A DNA stretch of 64,000 nt from Mesobacillus maritimus (GTDB lineage: Bacteria > Bacillota > Bacilli > Bacillales > Cytobacillaceae). The notes beneath the pieces are model-generated. The model saw only the letters and a list, made by a program, of their open reading frames with translations, was not told the origin of the DNA and made no database searches. Positions 17,638 to 26,740 of the stretch are shown in pieces; position 1 is the first letter of the stretch; each line of letters opens with the position of its first letter. The translations under genes and the position numbers were made by a program. The DNA is taken from NCBI RefSeq assembly GCF_023715205.1, contig NZ_JAMBNR010000001.1, positions 426,877-490,876 on the forward strand, in the 5' to 3' direction.

Positions 17638-18519
17638 TTATGCTTCTGAAGTAACCGAATGTTTGACCCGACTAGGAAAAGTGTGGATCCCATTGGTTCT
17701 GACAAATAAAGTCCCGCCATCTTCATATAGATTACGCTTGTAATCAAATTGTAGATCATCAGGAGTAAAATGAAATATAACCTCATGCCTTCCTTCTCCA
17801 GCTATTGCAGCCAGTATCTTGTTATAGTTTGGTTTTTTACGACTAACTATATCAAATAAGTGGATTTGATTGTTTGTTTGTTCATATAAGACGATTGCAT
17901 CCTCTGTCGGATGATAGTAAAGATTATCCCGAAACGTATTTAAACAATGGTACATAAATAAGTGCAAGCTATTAATAGTTGAAAACCGTTGCGATACCGG
18001 TGCTCTTTGCTTGGCAAAATGATAAATAAATTCCGAGTCTTTATTTTTCCTGCTATCTAGTTTTTGCAGATTGTTTTTTGGTTGCCCTACAAACGAAACT
18101 TCGACAGTATATTGCACCTCCTCAACCTTCTCAAACCCAAACTTTGGATAAAAGTCTAACACCGTCTGATTTGCAAATAAATACATAAAGTCATATTGAT
18201 CTTTATAGTCGCTCAAAACACGATTCATTAATTCTTTGGATAACCCTTGATGACGAAAATCTGGGTGTGTCATAACGGTCCCTATTTGAATGGCTCGGTG
18301 TTTCATGCCATCGATGATAAAGTCGAGTAGATTAACTGATACGTTTGCGATAATTTTGTTTCCGTGTTGAAAAGAATAAGGGATATATCGATTATTCCAA
18401 TATCCCTGTTCATACCAATTTCTAAAATCTAGCCCAAAGGTCATGTTTGCTAGTTCAAAAAAGCTTTCCCTTAAAATGTTTTCCTCACGAATATGTTTGA
18501 CTAGCTGTACTTCTCCCAT
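17638..18519 (-). CDS. GNAT-family N-acetyltransferase
   Basis: A 293-residue protein whose first half is a GNAT domain. The acetyl-CoA loop appears as VMTHPDFRHQGLSKELMN near residue 83, followed by FANQTVLDFYPKFGFEKVEE. The second half is an extra C-terminal domain, an arrangement also seen in Eis-like or YkkB-like acetyltransferases. The acceptor is unknown. The ATG follows AGGGGA. It is monocistronic, convergent with the hydrolase gene. Confidence 0.85.
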   Translation of the reverse strand: MGEVQLVKHIREENILRESFFELANMTFGLDFRNWYEQGYWNNRYIPYSFQHGNKIIANVSVNLLDFIIDGMKHRAIQIGTVMTHPDFRHQGLSKELMNRVLSDYKDQYDFMYLFANQTVLDFYPKFGFEKVEEVQYTVEVSFVGQPKNNLQKLDSRKNKDSEFIYHFAKQRAPVSQRFSTINSLHLFMYHCLNTFRDNLYYHPTEDAIVLYEQTNNQIHLFDIVSRKKPNYNKILAAIAGEGRHEVIFHFTPDDLQFDYKRNLYEDGGTLFVRTNGIHTFPSRVKHSVTSEA

Positions 18520-19003
18520 TTAATTCCCCTCTTCCTCCCTCTGATTTATTGTTTTACTCTTCACCTTTACTTTTTTCCTTATCTTCTTCCTACCAATCTT
18601 TCATCACGCCTCACCAGAAGTTAACTCTCCTCCTGCCAACAATCCTGCAATCGCCTAAAAACAAACATTTCATCCAACCAAACCAAAACGCTTTGTGTAT
18701 AAGGCGAGAACCACCTTGATATGGGTCAATTCAAGCAGAACCATCCTCCATGTTATTGCAATAAGGAGTGATGCTTTGAAAAGGGAATTTTCATTTTCTC
18801 ATATGTTTTAAAACCCATATTAATAAACTCAAATTAAACCAAATTGCCGAACTCATCCATACGATACTATGCCTAGCCATTTTTTTGCTTATTAGTTGTC
18901 AGTAACCATCAATTTAATAATTAGATAAACATTAAAAACGGTCCCTAGCCTTTAGTTTTGTTTTATAACTACGAAAATAGAAGGTCCGACTTTATAACTA
19001 ACA
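18520..19003. other. Intergenic region without recognised genes
   Basis: Nearly 500 bases with stops in all frames. It is unusually rich in C/T on the plus strand near 18530-18620. No RNA structure, repeat copy or gene remnant could be recognised. Confidence 0.5.
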
Positions 19004-19034
19004 TAAAAAAATTCCACAACGAAGTGTGGAATTC
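19004..19034 (-). terminator. Terminator of the peroxiredoxin gene
   Basis: AATTCCACA and TGTGGAATT pair around the loop region and are followed on the minus strand by seven T residues. It begins 7 bases after the stop codon, which indicates that the peroxiredoxin locus is still organised as a working gene. Confidence 0.85.
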
Positions 19035-19041
19035 CTGTTTT

Positions 19042-19509
19042 TTATTTTATTTTTTCCAATTCAGCAAACACAGCATCATAATCCGCTTGTTTATCCGCTT
19101 TAAATGATGTGTTTAAGTAAGTAATGATCCCATCCTTGTTTACAACAAACACCGAACGAATAGCCGTCCCGCCTTTTTCTTTATAAACATGATAGCTCTT
19201 CATTGTTTGTTTATGCCAATCTGATAATAAAGGATAAGGCAAGGTCCCCATACTTGCTTCAAATACACGATGAGAATGGATATGGTCTGCGCTAATTGCT
19301 AAAACATCTGCATTCAATTGTTCAAATTTCTTATAATCCTCTTTCCAAGAGGCAATTTCTTTTATTCAACCTGGGGTAAAATCCATTCCGTAAAAAGCCA
19401 CAACTATATTTTTCGTTCCGCGGTAATCAGTTAAGGAAATTTTGTCCTTCTTCGTTGCTTCAAGCGTAAAGTCAGGTGCCTGATCACCCACAATTAAAGT
19501 ACTTCCCAA
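19042..19509 (-). CDS. Peroxiredoxin with in-frame UGA at the peroxidatic position (probable selenoprotein)
   Basis: Reading through one TGA (19366-19368) gives a 155-residue AhpC/TSA-family protein of normal length. TTG at 19509 follows AGGAGGG by 8 bases. The frame reads VGDQAPDFTLEAT, then VAFYGMDFTPG-UGA-IKEIASW. The UGA is codon 48, exactly where the peroxidatic Cys of the FTPGC motif belongs. Downstream the frame is intact and holds the conserved active-site Arg (TAIRSVFVVNKDG) and ends at a good terminator. The protein has no cysteine at all. A hairpin follows the UGA at the distance of a bacterial SECIS element. I infer selenocysteine; a simple nonsense mutation at this codon is the alternative. 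Confidence 0.78.
19338..19352 (-). promoter_or_regulatory. SECIS-like hairpin after the UGA codon
   Basis: On the minus strand CCTCTT and AAGAGG form a six-base-pair stem with apical GGA. In the five-pair reading the loop is TGGAA, at bases 19-23 after the UGA. The apical loop of the E. coli fdhF element (GGUCU) lies at the same distance. The guanines in the loop and the in-coding location match bacterial SECIS rules. A short stem like this can occur by chance. Confidence 0.55.
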
Positions 19510-19590
19510 TAAACTTCCCTCCTACATTAACAACCAACAATCTCAACTATTTATATAGTCTTCCCCACTTACGACCATATTAGACAAAAA

Positions 19591-19635
19591 TGGAAATTAA
19601 CTGGATGGTGCCTGGCACCATCCAGTTAATTTCCA
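19591..19635. repeat. Interspersed palindrome, copy 7 (longest, 45 bp)
   Basis: The fullest copy of the family. Two perfect 22-base arms, beginning TGGAAATTAACTGG and ending CCAGTTAATTTCCA, flank a single central T. It lies between the phosphatase-like gene and the peroxiredoxin gene, both on the minus strand. It defines what the eroded copies probably looked like. Confidence 0.92.
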
Positions 19636-19789
19636 AACAGATTTTATCATTAAGATTTAGCCTATATACTCCATCCACTGTTATCTGTTCTGAGCCTTTC
19701 AATATATTGTATCCTTAAGGCTTAACTGTAAGAAATCACGAAAGATAGAAAGTCCATATTCCTTTTCCTCTAATAAAATAATTTGAGCT

Positions 19790-20410
19790 CTAAACACTTG
19801 GAACGTAGATCTTTTCGTATTGGTAATCCCCGTTTACTTCATTAATCTTAAGAACGGATGCATTTTCAATCGGCTTGAATCCCGCCAATTCATCTACTGG
19901 CAAATTCATCAGAAAGGCCAATAACATTTGCATAAAGGCAGCATGGCTAACGATAATCACATTTTCATAACGTCCTTGCCGTTTGATTCGCTCGACTACT
20001 GAACTCATAAACATAGTAGCCCTTAGATAAACGTCGGCTAGCGATTCACCGTTTTGATAACGGAAATAAAATTGACCAGCGGCTTTAAATTCTTTCTTTG
20101 CTTCAGGTGTACGATTTGTAAAATCATAGAGGTTCCCTAATTCCCATTCACGGATAAGTGGATTTTGATAAAAAGGCACTCCTTCAGGCAAACGCGAATG
20201 GATCGCTTCGGCCGTTTGCATCGTTCGTAAGTAAGGAGAAGCATAAAGAAGAGTATTTTCATTAACCTGGTCTCTCATAAATTCTCCTGTTAGTTGAACT
20301 TGCTTCTGTCCTTTTTCTGTCAAGCTATGTTGAGAATCATGTGTATGAGCCATTACGGTTCGGTCCACATTATGCTCCGATTCTCCATGACGAATTACAT
20401 AAATATTCAA
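19790..20410 (-). CDS. Histidine phosphatase (phosphoglycerate mutase-like)
   Basis: A 206-residue histidine phosphatase superfamily protein. The phospho-His motif VIRHGESEHN is at the N-terminus, the YASPYLRTMQTAEAI arginine motif follows, an acidic IREWELGNL is near residue 87, and the second catalytic His lies in VSHAAFMQ. The role may be dephosphorylation of a small metabolite; true phosphoglycerate mutase is unlikely from its length and sequence. TTG at 20410 is preferred because the GTG at 20422 overlaps the AAGGAG site. Confidence 0.86.
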   Translation of the reverse strand: MNIYVIRHGESEHNVDRTVMAHTHDSQHSLTEKGQKQVQLTGEFMRDQVNENTLLYASPYLRTMQTAEAIHSRLPEGVPFYQNPLIREWELGNLYDFTNRTPEAKKEFKAAGQFYFRYQNGESLADVYLRATMFMSSVVERIKRQGRYENVIIVSHAAFMQMLLAFLMNLPVDELAGFKPIENASVLKINEVNGDYQYEKIYVPSV

Positions 20411-20422
20411 CAGTTCCTTCAC

Positions 20423-20746
20423 TCCTTAATCATATATCAAAATTAGTATGTTATTTTTCTGAACCTTCGCTCTAATTAATACTTTAACAACTATCTTTAT
20501 GTCGGTAAAGTAAATTATATTAATATTCTGAAATTACTATCCGAAATGAATTGTGGCATGATAAAAAATAAAGGCATTTACTACGGCAGTAATTTATTAC
20601 CTAATGAAATCAGATAAATTATAAGCTGAGTGCTCAAGAAAGATTATATTCTTTTTGAGAGTTAAACCACCCTGTTTTTTTCGAAAGAAATGTAAATTAC
20701 ATTCAAATTTTTATTATGTTGAAAACACGAACGGAGGAAGTTGTTG
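20423..20746. other. Intergenic region between divergent genes
   Basis: About 320 AT-rich bases. No terminator, repeat copy or RNA motif is seen. Promoters for the histidine phosphatase and LapA-like genes should be here, but no consensus pair stands out. Confidence 0.45.
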
Positions 20747-21067
20747 GTGAGAATCCAGTGGAATCTTATATTCGCCTTAATCTTTGCTTTAATTATTGCG
20801 ATTTTTGCGGTAGTAAATGTGAGCCCTGTACGAGTTGATTATATGTTTGGAACAAGCGAAATACCTCTTATATTAATTATATTGGGATCTGCCCTCTTAG
20901 GTGGGTTGATTGTAGGTTCGATGGGATTATTTCGTAACTTTTTGTTGCAAAGGAAATTAACGCAATTAATTAATGAAAAAGAGCGACTTGAACACCAGCT
21001 AGGGGAATTACAAACAGGGTTAACCGAAAATCTGTCAAAAGAGGAAGCAGAAAAACAACTAAACTAA
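20747..21067 (+). CDS. LapA-domain (DUF1049) membrane protein
   Basis: A 106-residue protein with two transmembrane helices (IFALIFALIIAIFAVVNV and IPLILIILGSALLGGLIVG) followed by a charged coiled coil (RKLTQLINEKERLEHQLGEL). This is the LapA/YrvD architecture of lipopolysaccharide assembly-domain proteins, whose role in Gram-positives is unclear. GTG at 20747 lies 8 bases after GGAGG; two TTG codons just upstream are too close to it. Confidence 0.85.
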   Translation: MRIQWNLIFALIFALIIAIFAVVNVSPVRVDYMFGTSEIPLILIILGSALLGGLIVGSMGLFRNFLLQRKLTQLINEKERLEHQLGELQTGLTENLSKEEAEKQLN

Positions 21068-21157
21068 CATAATTTCTTCCTGTAAGAAGCAGTCATAACC
21101 TAACACGTTTATGTAAAACTTAAGTGTGTATTCACACCTATGAGAGGAGGATAAGGT

Positions 21158-21394
21158 TTGCCAAAATTTCCTGTCCCTTTTACTAACAACACGAACTCAG
21201 TAAGTCCTAGCTTGGTATTACCCCTTAATTCTGCTGACATTACGGATATGAAATTAAACGAGGACCGATATGAAGTGTATGTGAATAGTAAATGCTTGGG
21301 TGAAAAGAGTCTAAAAACACAAGGCGAAAATTTGTCGGACATCGACGAATTCCTAGTTTTGCAAGGAATAAACAATTTTTCTTCCTCACTCTAA
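21158..21394 (+). CDS. Small hypothetical protein, 78 residues
   Basis: A TTG start at 21158 follows GGAGGATAAGG, one of the best ribosome binding sites nearby, so translation is plausible. The protein has a proline/asparagine-rich N-terminus and an acidic second half (GENLSDIDEFL), no membrane segment and one cysteine. I recognise no family. A strong terminator follows about 90 bases later. It lies 90 bases after the LapA-like gene and may share its transcript. Confidence 0.5.
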   Translation: MPKFPVPFTNNTNSVSPSLVLPLNSADITDMKLNEDRYEVYVNSKCLGEKSLKTQGENLSDIDEFLVLQGINNFSSSL

Positions 21395-21486
21395 GGAGAT
21401 CACTATAACATAACAACAGATGGCAATGAAAATTCAATCGTTCAAGCATTATCGATTTACTTTCAAAACAGATGACGCTACAGACA

Positions 21487-21512
21487 AGGTCCTCCAAATG
21501 GAGGACCTTTTT
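21487..21512 (+). terminator. Rho-independent terminator
   Basis: AGGTCCTCCA and TGGAGGACCT pair perfectly around two A residues and are followed by five T residues on the plus strand. It closes the LapA/small-protein transcript. Confidence 0.9.
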
Positions 21513-21692
21513 AAATTGTAGATTTGACTCCGTTTCATGAATCTACCACAAACTGTCTTTCTCCCAATAACAGCTCTTTTTACCTTTCGTCTATTTGTAT
21601 GAGAAGAAAAGATTCAGTTCTATAGGGTTTACATGCAGGAATAAAATAAACTATTCCCATACTGAAACTGTTCTTGAGGATAGGGTGATAAA

Positions 21693-22025
21693 ATGAAATG
21701 TCAAATATATCGCTGTAATTGTCGAGGAATCTGGACAATCCAAAACCGTTACAGGAAAATTACAGTAGAAACACTTCTCCTTAATGGAAAATGGTCGATA
21801 GAGCTCAAACCCCATCGCCAACATAACCCTAAAGGCTTTGTTGTCCCGTCAAATCCTCTAGATATAATTGTAAATCCAAACCAAGCAACTCTGGAAAAAT
21901 TTAACAAAGGGATGCAATTAATTTATGATAAAGACGCAATCACTTTTAATATTGAAAATGGCCATTATTTATTCTTTGCGAAGGATGGTGCCTGTTATCT
22001 ACTAAATAAACAAGTTCAACGCTAA
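21693..22025 (+). CDS. Hypothetical protein, 110 residues
   Basis: ATG at 21693 follows GAGGATAGGGTGATAAA, an acceptable site. The N-terminus contains CQIYRCNCRGIW, a three-cysteine cluster that could bind metal or form disulfides. The rest is a soluble, beta-rich sequence with several asparagine and histidine residues. I do not recognise a family, and there is no operon partner. Confidence 0.6.
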   Translation: MKCQIYRCNCRGIWTIQNRYRKITVETLLLNGKWSIELKPHRQHNPKGFVVPSNPLDIIVNPNQATLEKFNKGMQLIYDKDAITFNIENGHYLFFAKDGACYLLNKQVQR

Positions 22026-22198
22026 AATCCAGTTATCAAGGTTTTTTTCTCAAATCTCATAAATCATTTCTTTTCCGCATACTTAAAAGTAGCGAATTTA
22101 TATGTATTGTTTATCAAAGTGGTTAAATTATGCCAATCTATCTCGGAAGGATTATTTAAACACCATTATGCCATTGCGTCTATAAAAGTAATTCGCAT

Positions 22199-22231
22199 AA
22201 AAAAGGACACCATCAAAGTTTAATGGTATCC
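22199..22231 (-). terminator. Terminator downstream of ppk1
   Basis: GGATACCAT and ATGGTGTCC pair (one mismatch) on the minus strand and are followed by six T residues, about 107 bases after the ppk1 stop codon. Confidence 0.75.
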
Positions 22232-22337
22232 GTTTGAACATTTTTTTGTATTTGCAAGCCTATCTTACAGGATTCAGGAACAATAAAGAAATTGGCGTAT
22301 GCCATACCACAAAAAACCAGGTTGTGCCTTTGACTTT

Positions 22338-24449
22338 TTATTCTTCATCATTTTTGACTTGATAAGCTTCATTAAATAGAACCATCTGACTTTCAATTAA
22401 TGGCTCTTCCTCTTTTCTTATAACATAATGATATTGGCCGTATTCATCTTGTTCGCGTGCTTTCATATTATCAGCTAAGGTTACAGCTAATGTATGTTTT
22501 AAACGTTTTTTTATTTTCCCTTCAAAAATCGGGAATAAGATTTCAACTCGCTTTTCCATATTTCTGGTCATCATATCGGCAGATGATAAAAAGATCTTTT
22601 CTTCACCATTATGATGGAAATAATATATTCTACTATGTTCAAGGAATCTACCGACAATGCTACGGACTTTAATATTTTCACTTACTCCGCTTATTCCCGG
22701 ACGGAGACAACATGTTCCCCTAACAATTAAGTCAATTTTCACTCCTGCATTAGAGGCTTCATACAGTTTCATAATTAGTGTTTTATCAGTGAACGAATTC
22801 ATTTTAGCGATAATCCGACCATTTCCGTATCTTTTATGATACTGAATTTCTTCATCAATCATTATAATAAAATCATTTCGAATATCAAACGGTGCAACTG
22901 ACAAATGGTGAAACTGCGGCTTTTCAGTATAACCACTTAGATAATTGAAAAAGTTCGTTGCGTCAATGCCAAATTTTCGTTTCGATGTAAGAATGCCCAT
23001 GTCTGTATAAGTCTTGGCTGTTTGATCGTTATAATTGCCTGTTCCTAGATGAACAAATCGTTCAATGCGATTGTTTCGTCTACGAACGACAAGAGTGATT
23101 TTACTATGCGTTTTGAGATGGGTCATTCCATAAATGACATGGCAGCCTGCCTTTTCAAGTTCTTTCGCCCATTGGACATTATTTTCTTCATCAAACCGAG
23201 CTTTTAACTCGACTAATACAGTTACTTGTTTTCCGTTCTCGGCAGCTATTTTTAATGCTTCTATAATAGGCGAATCACCACTCACACGATAGAGCGTTTG
23301 TTTAATAGCTAGTACTTCAGGGTCGTTAGCTGCCTGTGAAACGAACTCGATTATCGGTTCAAAAGATTCATAAGGGTGATGTAAAAAAATGTCTCGTTCA
23401 GCAACTTTATTAAAGATATTATCTTGTCCAATTAAATCTTGTGGTGGCTGTGACATCAATGTTTGATACACTAAGTGGTCTCGGATTTTTGCCATTTCTT
23501 TATAAAACCGGAACAAAATCGATAAATCAAGTGGCCCATCAATTTCGTAAACATCTTTTTCATGAATTTCAAGTTCTTCGACTAAATAGTCTAAAATTCG
23601 TTGATCAAATTGGTTTTTTTGGATTTCTAACCGGACCGCTGCTCCCCATTTACGCTTTTTTAATTCTTCTTCAATTTCTTTTAAGAGATCGCGTGCTCCT
23701 TCTTCATGTATCGTCAGGTCCGCGTTGCGGGTGATACGGAATAATGAGACAGAAACCACTTTGAAACCTTTAAACAATTTATCAATAAAATAGGTTATTA
23801 AATCCTCTAACAGTATTAATTGGATTTGTTCATTTTCTGAATTAATCCGAACAAATCGTTTGAGGACCGAAGGAACTTGTACAATCGCTTTTTTTAGTTC
23901 TAACTCCCCTGTTTCCATTCTATCCTCAATAAGTATCGCTAAATTCAGGCTTTTGTTTAAAAGCATTGGGAAAGGATGATAAGCGTCAACTGCCAGTGGA
24001 GTGAGAACAGGAAAAATCTGTTCATCAAAGTACTCTTCCATTTCATTGATTTGCTTGCTCGTTAATTGCTCCATTTTCAAAAACTTGACGTTTTCATCCG
24101 CTAACTCGTGGCATTTTAATTGATTGAACGTTTCATATTGTAGGTTAACCAACCAATGTGAGCGACTTGCAATTTCGTTTAATTGCTCTTTCGGTGTCAT
24201 GCCAGCCTTATTTTCTGGTTTATTAAAAGCCGCCTTCACTTGATCTTTTAATCCAGCTACCCTTACCATAAAGAATTCATCCAAGTTGGAGCTAAAAATC
24301 GCTAAAAATTTCAACCGCTCTAGTAAAGGGTTTCGAGTATCTAGGGCTTCTTCTAATACCCGTTCGTTAAACGCTAACCAGCTTAATTCGCGGTTATTGT
24401 AATATTGGGGAAGACTTAGGTCCACAGGTTTTTTTGTTGTTATAATCAT
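22338..24449 (-). CDS. ppk1: Polyphosphate kinase 1
   Basis: Ppk1 makes inorganic polyphosphate from ATP and works in reverse. The 703-residue protein has the N-terminal [16 protein letters not shown] signature, the Ppk middle domain ([32 protein letters not shown]), the phosphorylated-His loop [13 protein letters not shown], and the second active-site His in [22 protein letters not shown]. Length matches the family. ATG at 24449 follows AAAGGG by 8 bases. A PhoP-like promoter lies just upstream, and the ppx gene precedes it on the same strand with its own terminator, so ppk1 can be expressed independently. Confidence 0.95.
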   Translation of the reverse strand: MIITTKKPVDLSLPQYYNNRELSWLAFNERVLEEALDTRNPLLERLKFLAIFSSNLDEFFMVRVAGLKDQVKAAFNKPENKAGMTPKEQLNEIASRSHWLVNLQYETFNQLKCHELADENVKFLKMEQLTSKQINEMEEYFDEQIFPVLTPLAVDAYHPFPMLLNKSLNLAILIEDRMETGELELKKAIVQVPSVLKRFVRINSENEQIQLILLEDLITYFIDKLFKGFKVVSVSLFRITRNADLTIHEEGARDLLKEIEEELKKRKWGAAVRLEIQKNQFDQRILDYLVEELEIHEKDVYEIDGPLDLSILFRFYKEMAKIRDHLVYQTLMSQPPQDLIGQDNIFNKVAERDIFLHHPYESFEPIIEFVSQAANDPEVLAIKQTLYRVSGDSPIIEALKIAAENGKQVTVLVELKARFDEENNVQWAKELEKAGCHVIYGMTHLKTHSKITLVVRRRNNRIERFVHLGTGNYNDQTAKTYTDMGILTSKRKFGIDATNFFNYLSGYTEKPQFHHLSVAPFDIRNDFIIMIDEEIQYHKRYGNGRIIAKMNSFTDKTLIMKLYEASNAGVKIDLIVRGTCCLRPGISGVSENIKVRSIVGRFLEHSRIYYFHHNGEEKIFLSSADMMTRNMEKRVEILFPIFEGKIKKRLKHTLAVTLADNMKAREQDEYGQYHYVIRKEEEPLIESQMVLFNEAYQVKNDEE

Positions 24450-24493
24450 CAATGCCACCCTTTATTCGACAAATTTCACAGTATTATTTTAAC

Positions 24494-24540
24494 ATTATAA
24501 AAACTTTAAATATGTAAAGTTATCGTAAAATATTTGTTAA
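24494..24540 (-). promoter_or_regulatory. PhoP-type box and promoter of ppk1
   Basis: On the minus strand three hexamers, TTAACA, TTTACG and TTTACA, occur at exactly 11-base spacing (24540 to 24513), which is the repeat pattern bound by Bacillus PhoP. A perfect TATAAT (24499-24494) follows at the -10 position, 45 bases before the start codon. This would place ppk1 in the phosphate-starvation regulon. A single chance arrangement in AT-rich DNA cannot be excluded. Confidence 0.65.
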
Positions 24541-24951
24541 CTTTGTATTGAGTGACAATTGAGTGGGTGTAATTAAGAAAAAAAGCGAAATGCAACCGAA
24601 AAAGCACTTATTTAGTGTGAAAAAAAATAGTAATATCCGTACGTACAGCTTCATCTATTTCCCATACGTTTTAGCTCTAAACGTTAACAACACCTACTAA
24701 AACGTTATTGTAATACATTCTGAACGCAATACTTCATCAAATAATAACCTTTTGGTTTCAAAACAAATACATTTATTAAAGAAGTATTTTCAAAAACTTT
24801 CCCATTATACGTTTATCTTTACTTTTCCCTCCTTCTAACTATTGGACTATATTTTAAACTCGGTAAACATTACGTTTAATCTTTTTGTCACGACTTTTTT
24901 CTTTACGGGCAAAAAATACAATAGGGGAAGTGGGAACAAATCACGCCTATA

Positions 24952-24976
24952 AACCGTCTACATTAAGTAGACGGTT
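24952..24976 (-). terminator. Hairpin downstream of ppx
   Basis: A perfect 10-bp stem, AACCGTCTAC/GTAGACGGTT, with a five-base loop, 9 bases after the ppx stop codon. The T-run is weak (TTTATAGG), so termination may be partial. Between here and 24540 no gene is seen. Confidence 0.65.
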
Positions 24977-24985
24977 CTGATAAGG

Positions 24986-26602
24986 CTATTGTGTATCTCC
25001 GAAAAACTTTACGGTGATGCTTTTCCCCAATTGCTTCTCTAGGTGTTTTTTTTGCTTATCGACTTGATACATTTCTGGCTGCCAATCTTTAGAGCAATGA
25101 ATAAAAAAGGTCAATTCTTCCCCATTGTTTTGAATAGCAATGTTTTGAATGATTTTTCTTTTAGTTGCATCAAGACAATGAGCAAACTTGATCATTGCTC
25201 CCATTAATCTAAGTTTGGCGCCTTCTTCTTTGGTGAACCAGTGGGCGAATGGACGCATATAACGCTTGAAAGCTGATTTATTTTTATATGAAGCAAGGAG
25301 AGCAGTAACAATTCGTTCGCGGTGGTCCATTCCGTTTATCGTACGATTTGCTAATATGTAAAAGGTATGTTGACTACTCGATTCTCGATCAATATAGGAA
25401 CCTAAATTATAAACAAAACTGCTTCGCTTTAAACGTTCTTCATCCTTCTCGTTGATTGAAAGCAACCCTTCATGCATTAACAATTGAGCAATACAGACAG
25501 CAAGCTTCTGCCTTTCCAACGCATCCTCTCTAACAATCTGATAATCAATTGCTAATTCATTGAGACTCTCATTTAAAACATTAGGAACCGGTTTCGATTT
25601 CGAACTCTCTTCGAAATAAATACCTTCCCTAAGTCCTTTTTGACTGAGGCTAAAAGTATCGGTATTAATCATAACTAATAAGGTAGAAAACACTTCTACA
25701 GCTGGGATGATAATATCTGCTCGGTCTTTAGATAATCCCTCTAATCGCTGTATTTCTGTGAAAGTCATTTTTTGTAATGTCTGATTAAGGTGATGTATCT
25801 CTTGTGTTTTCATTTTATATTGGTGTACCCCAGCAACAGGATAATCAATAAATTCTTGATGGATTTGAACCATGTTCCGTGCACTTCCCCCAATGCCTAT
25901 TAACGGAACTAGTTTTTGTTGAATCCAATTAAGAGTAGAAAATTGTTCTTGTAAGTACGATTTTAATACGATCATTTCGTCAGGCGTAGGTGTGTCCCCT
26001 TTGATAAACTGTTTTTTTAGTGAAAGGGCGCCAAACGGAAAGCTATGAAAATGAACGAGTTTACGGTCTTTAAAATACGTTATTTCAGTGCTTGCTCCAC
26101 CTATATCAACTGTTACACCTTCTTCATACGGAGTTGTATGAACAACGGCTAAAAAACCGTAATTGGCCTCTTCGTATTCAGATAAGATGACCATTGAATA
26201 ATCCGTTTCACTTTTTACCCTTGCAAGTATGACCTCCTTGTTGTTTGCTTGTCTAATCGTTGCCGTTGCAACGCATTTTACATTGGTTAATGAATAAGAT
26301 CGTGTCACCTCCTGAAAGCTTTGAAGGATTTTAATTAGTTTCAATATTCCATCTTCTGTTAATAAACCACGCTCAGATAAATAGTTTCTTAACCGTGCCA
26401 CGACTTTCACATTTTCGATTTCTTTTAAATTACCCCTCCGGTTTGTTTTATAGATAACCAACCGAATCGTATTAGAACCAATATCAATAATACCTGTCAA
26501 ATCTCCATTCAATGCTTCATCACGCCCTTGATCATTAATCTTTTTGATAGAAGTATGTATATGCCTTTTTGGCAATACCAGAGCAGCTACTTTCTTACAC
26601 AA
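24986..26602 (-). CDS. ppx: Exopolyphosphatase (Ppx/GppA family)
   Basis: A 538-residue Ppx/GppA phosphatase that degrades polyphosphate or pppGpp. It has the ASKHA phosphate-binding loops GIIDIGSNTIRLVIYK near residue 37 and VDIGGASTEITYF near 167, then IGIGGSARNM near 257. A C-terminal HD-like helical region (residues 350-538) follows. TTG at 26602 is a workable start, but the first 30 residues are unlike the family, so an internal start is possible. Its place upstream of ppk1 gives the standard polyphosphate-cycling pair. Confidence 0.92.
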   Translation of the reverse strand: MCKKVAALVLPKRHIHTSIKKINDQGRDEALNGDLTGIIDIGSNTIRLVIYKTNRRGNLKEIENVKVVARLRNYLSERGLLTEDGILKLIKILQSFQEVTRSYSLTNVKCVATATIRQANNKEVILARVKSETDYSMVILSEYEEANYGFLAVVHTTPYEEGVTVDIGGASTEITYFKDRKLVHFHSFPFGALSLKKQFIKGDTPTPDEMIVLKSYLQEQFSTLNWIQQKLVPLIGIGGSARNMVQIHQEFIDYPVAGVHQYKMKTQEIHHLNQTLQKMTFTEIQRLEGLSKDRADIIIPAVEVFSTLLVMINTDTFSLSQKGLREGIYFEESSKSKPVPNVLNESLNELAIDYQIVREDALERQKLAVCIAQLLMHEGLLSINEKDEERLKRSSFVYNLGSYIDRESSSQHTFYILANRTINGMDHRERIVTALLASYKNKSAFKRYMRPFAHWFTKEEGAKLRLMGAMIKFAHCLDATKRKIIQNIAIQNNGEELTFFIHCSKDWQPEMYQVDKQKKHLEKQLGKSITVKFFGDTQ

Positions 26603-26671
26603 ATAGTTTGTTTCCTAAAACATGATATTTCATTTTATCATAGAAAGATTAAGAAAAAGGTAATCATTAGA

Positions 26672-26704
26672 AAAACCGAGTGAAGATCCCTTCCACTCGG
26701 TTTT
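26672..26704 (-). terminator. Terminator of the LLM oxidoreductase gene
   Basis: AACCGAGTG and CACTCGGTT pair, with a shorter inner stem. Five T residues follow on the minus strand. Confidence 0.82.
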
Positions 26705-26710
26705 CCAATT

Positions 26711-26740
26711 AACTGGATGGTGCCTGGCACCTGGTAATTA
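26711..26740. repeat. Interspersed palindrome, copy 8 (last copy)
   Basis: AACTGGATGGTGCCTGGCACC with an eroded right flank (TGGTAATT). It overlaps the stop codon of the LLM oxidoreductase gene. No further copy was found to the right of this point. Confidence 0.8.

Noticed and set aside
19042..19509. Annotating the peroxiredoxin simply as a pseudogene or as a 91-residue fragment
   Set aside because: The only defect is a UGA at the one codon where selenocysteine is functionally expected, and start signal, frame, active-site Arg and terminator are all intact.
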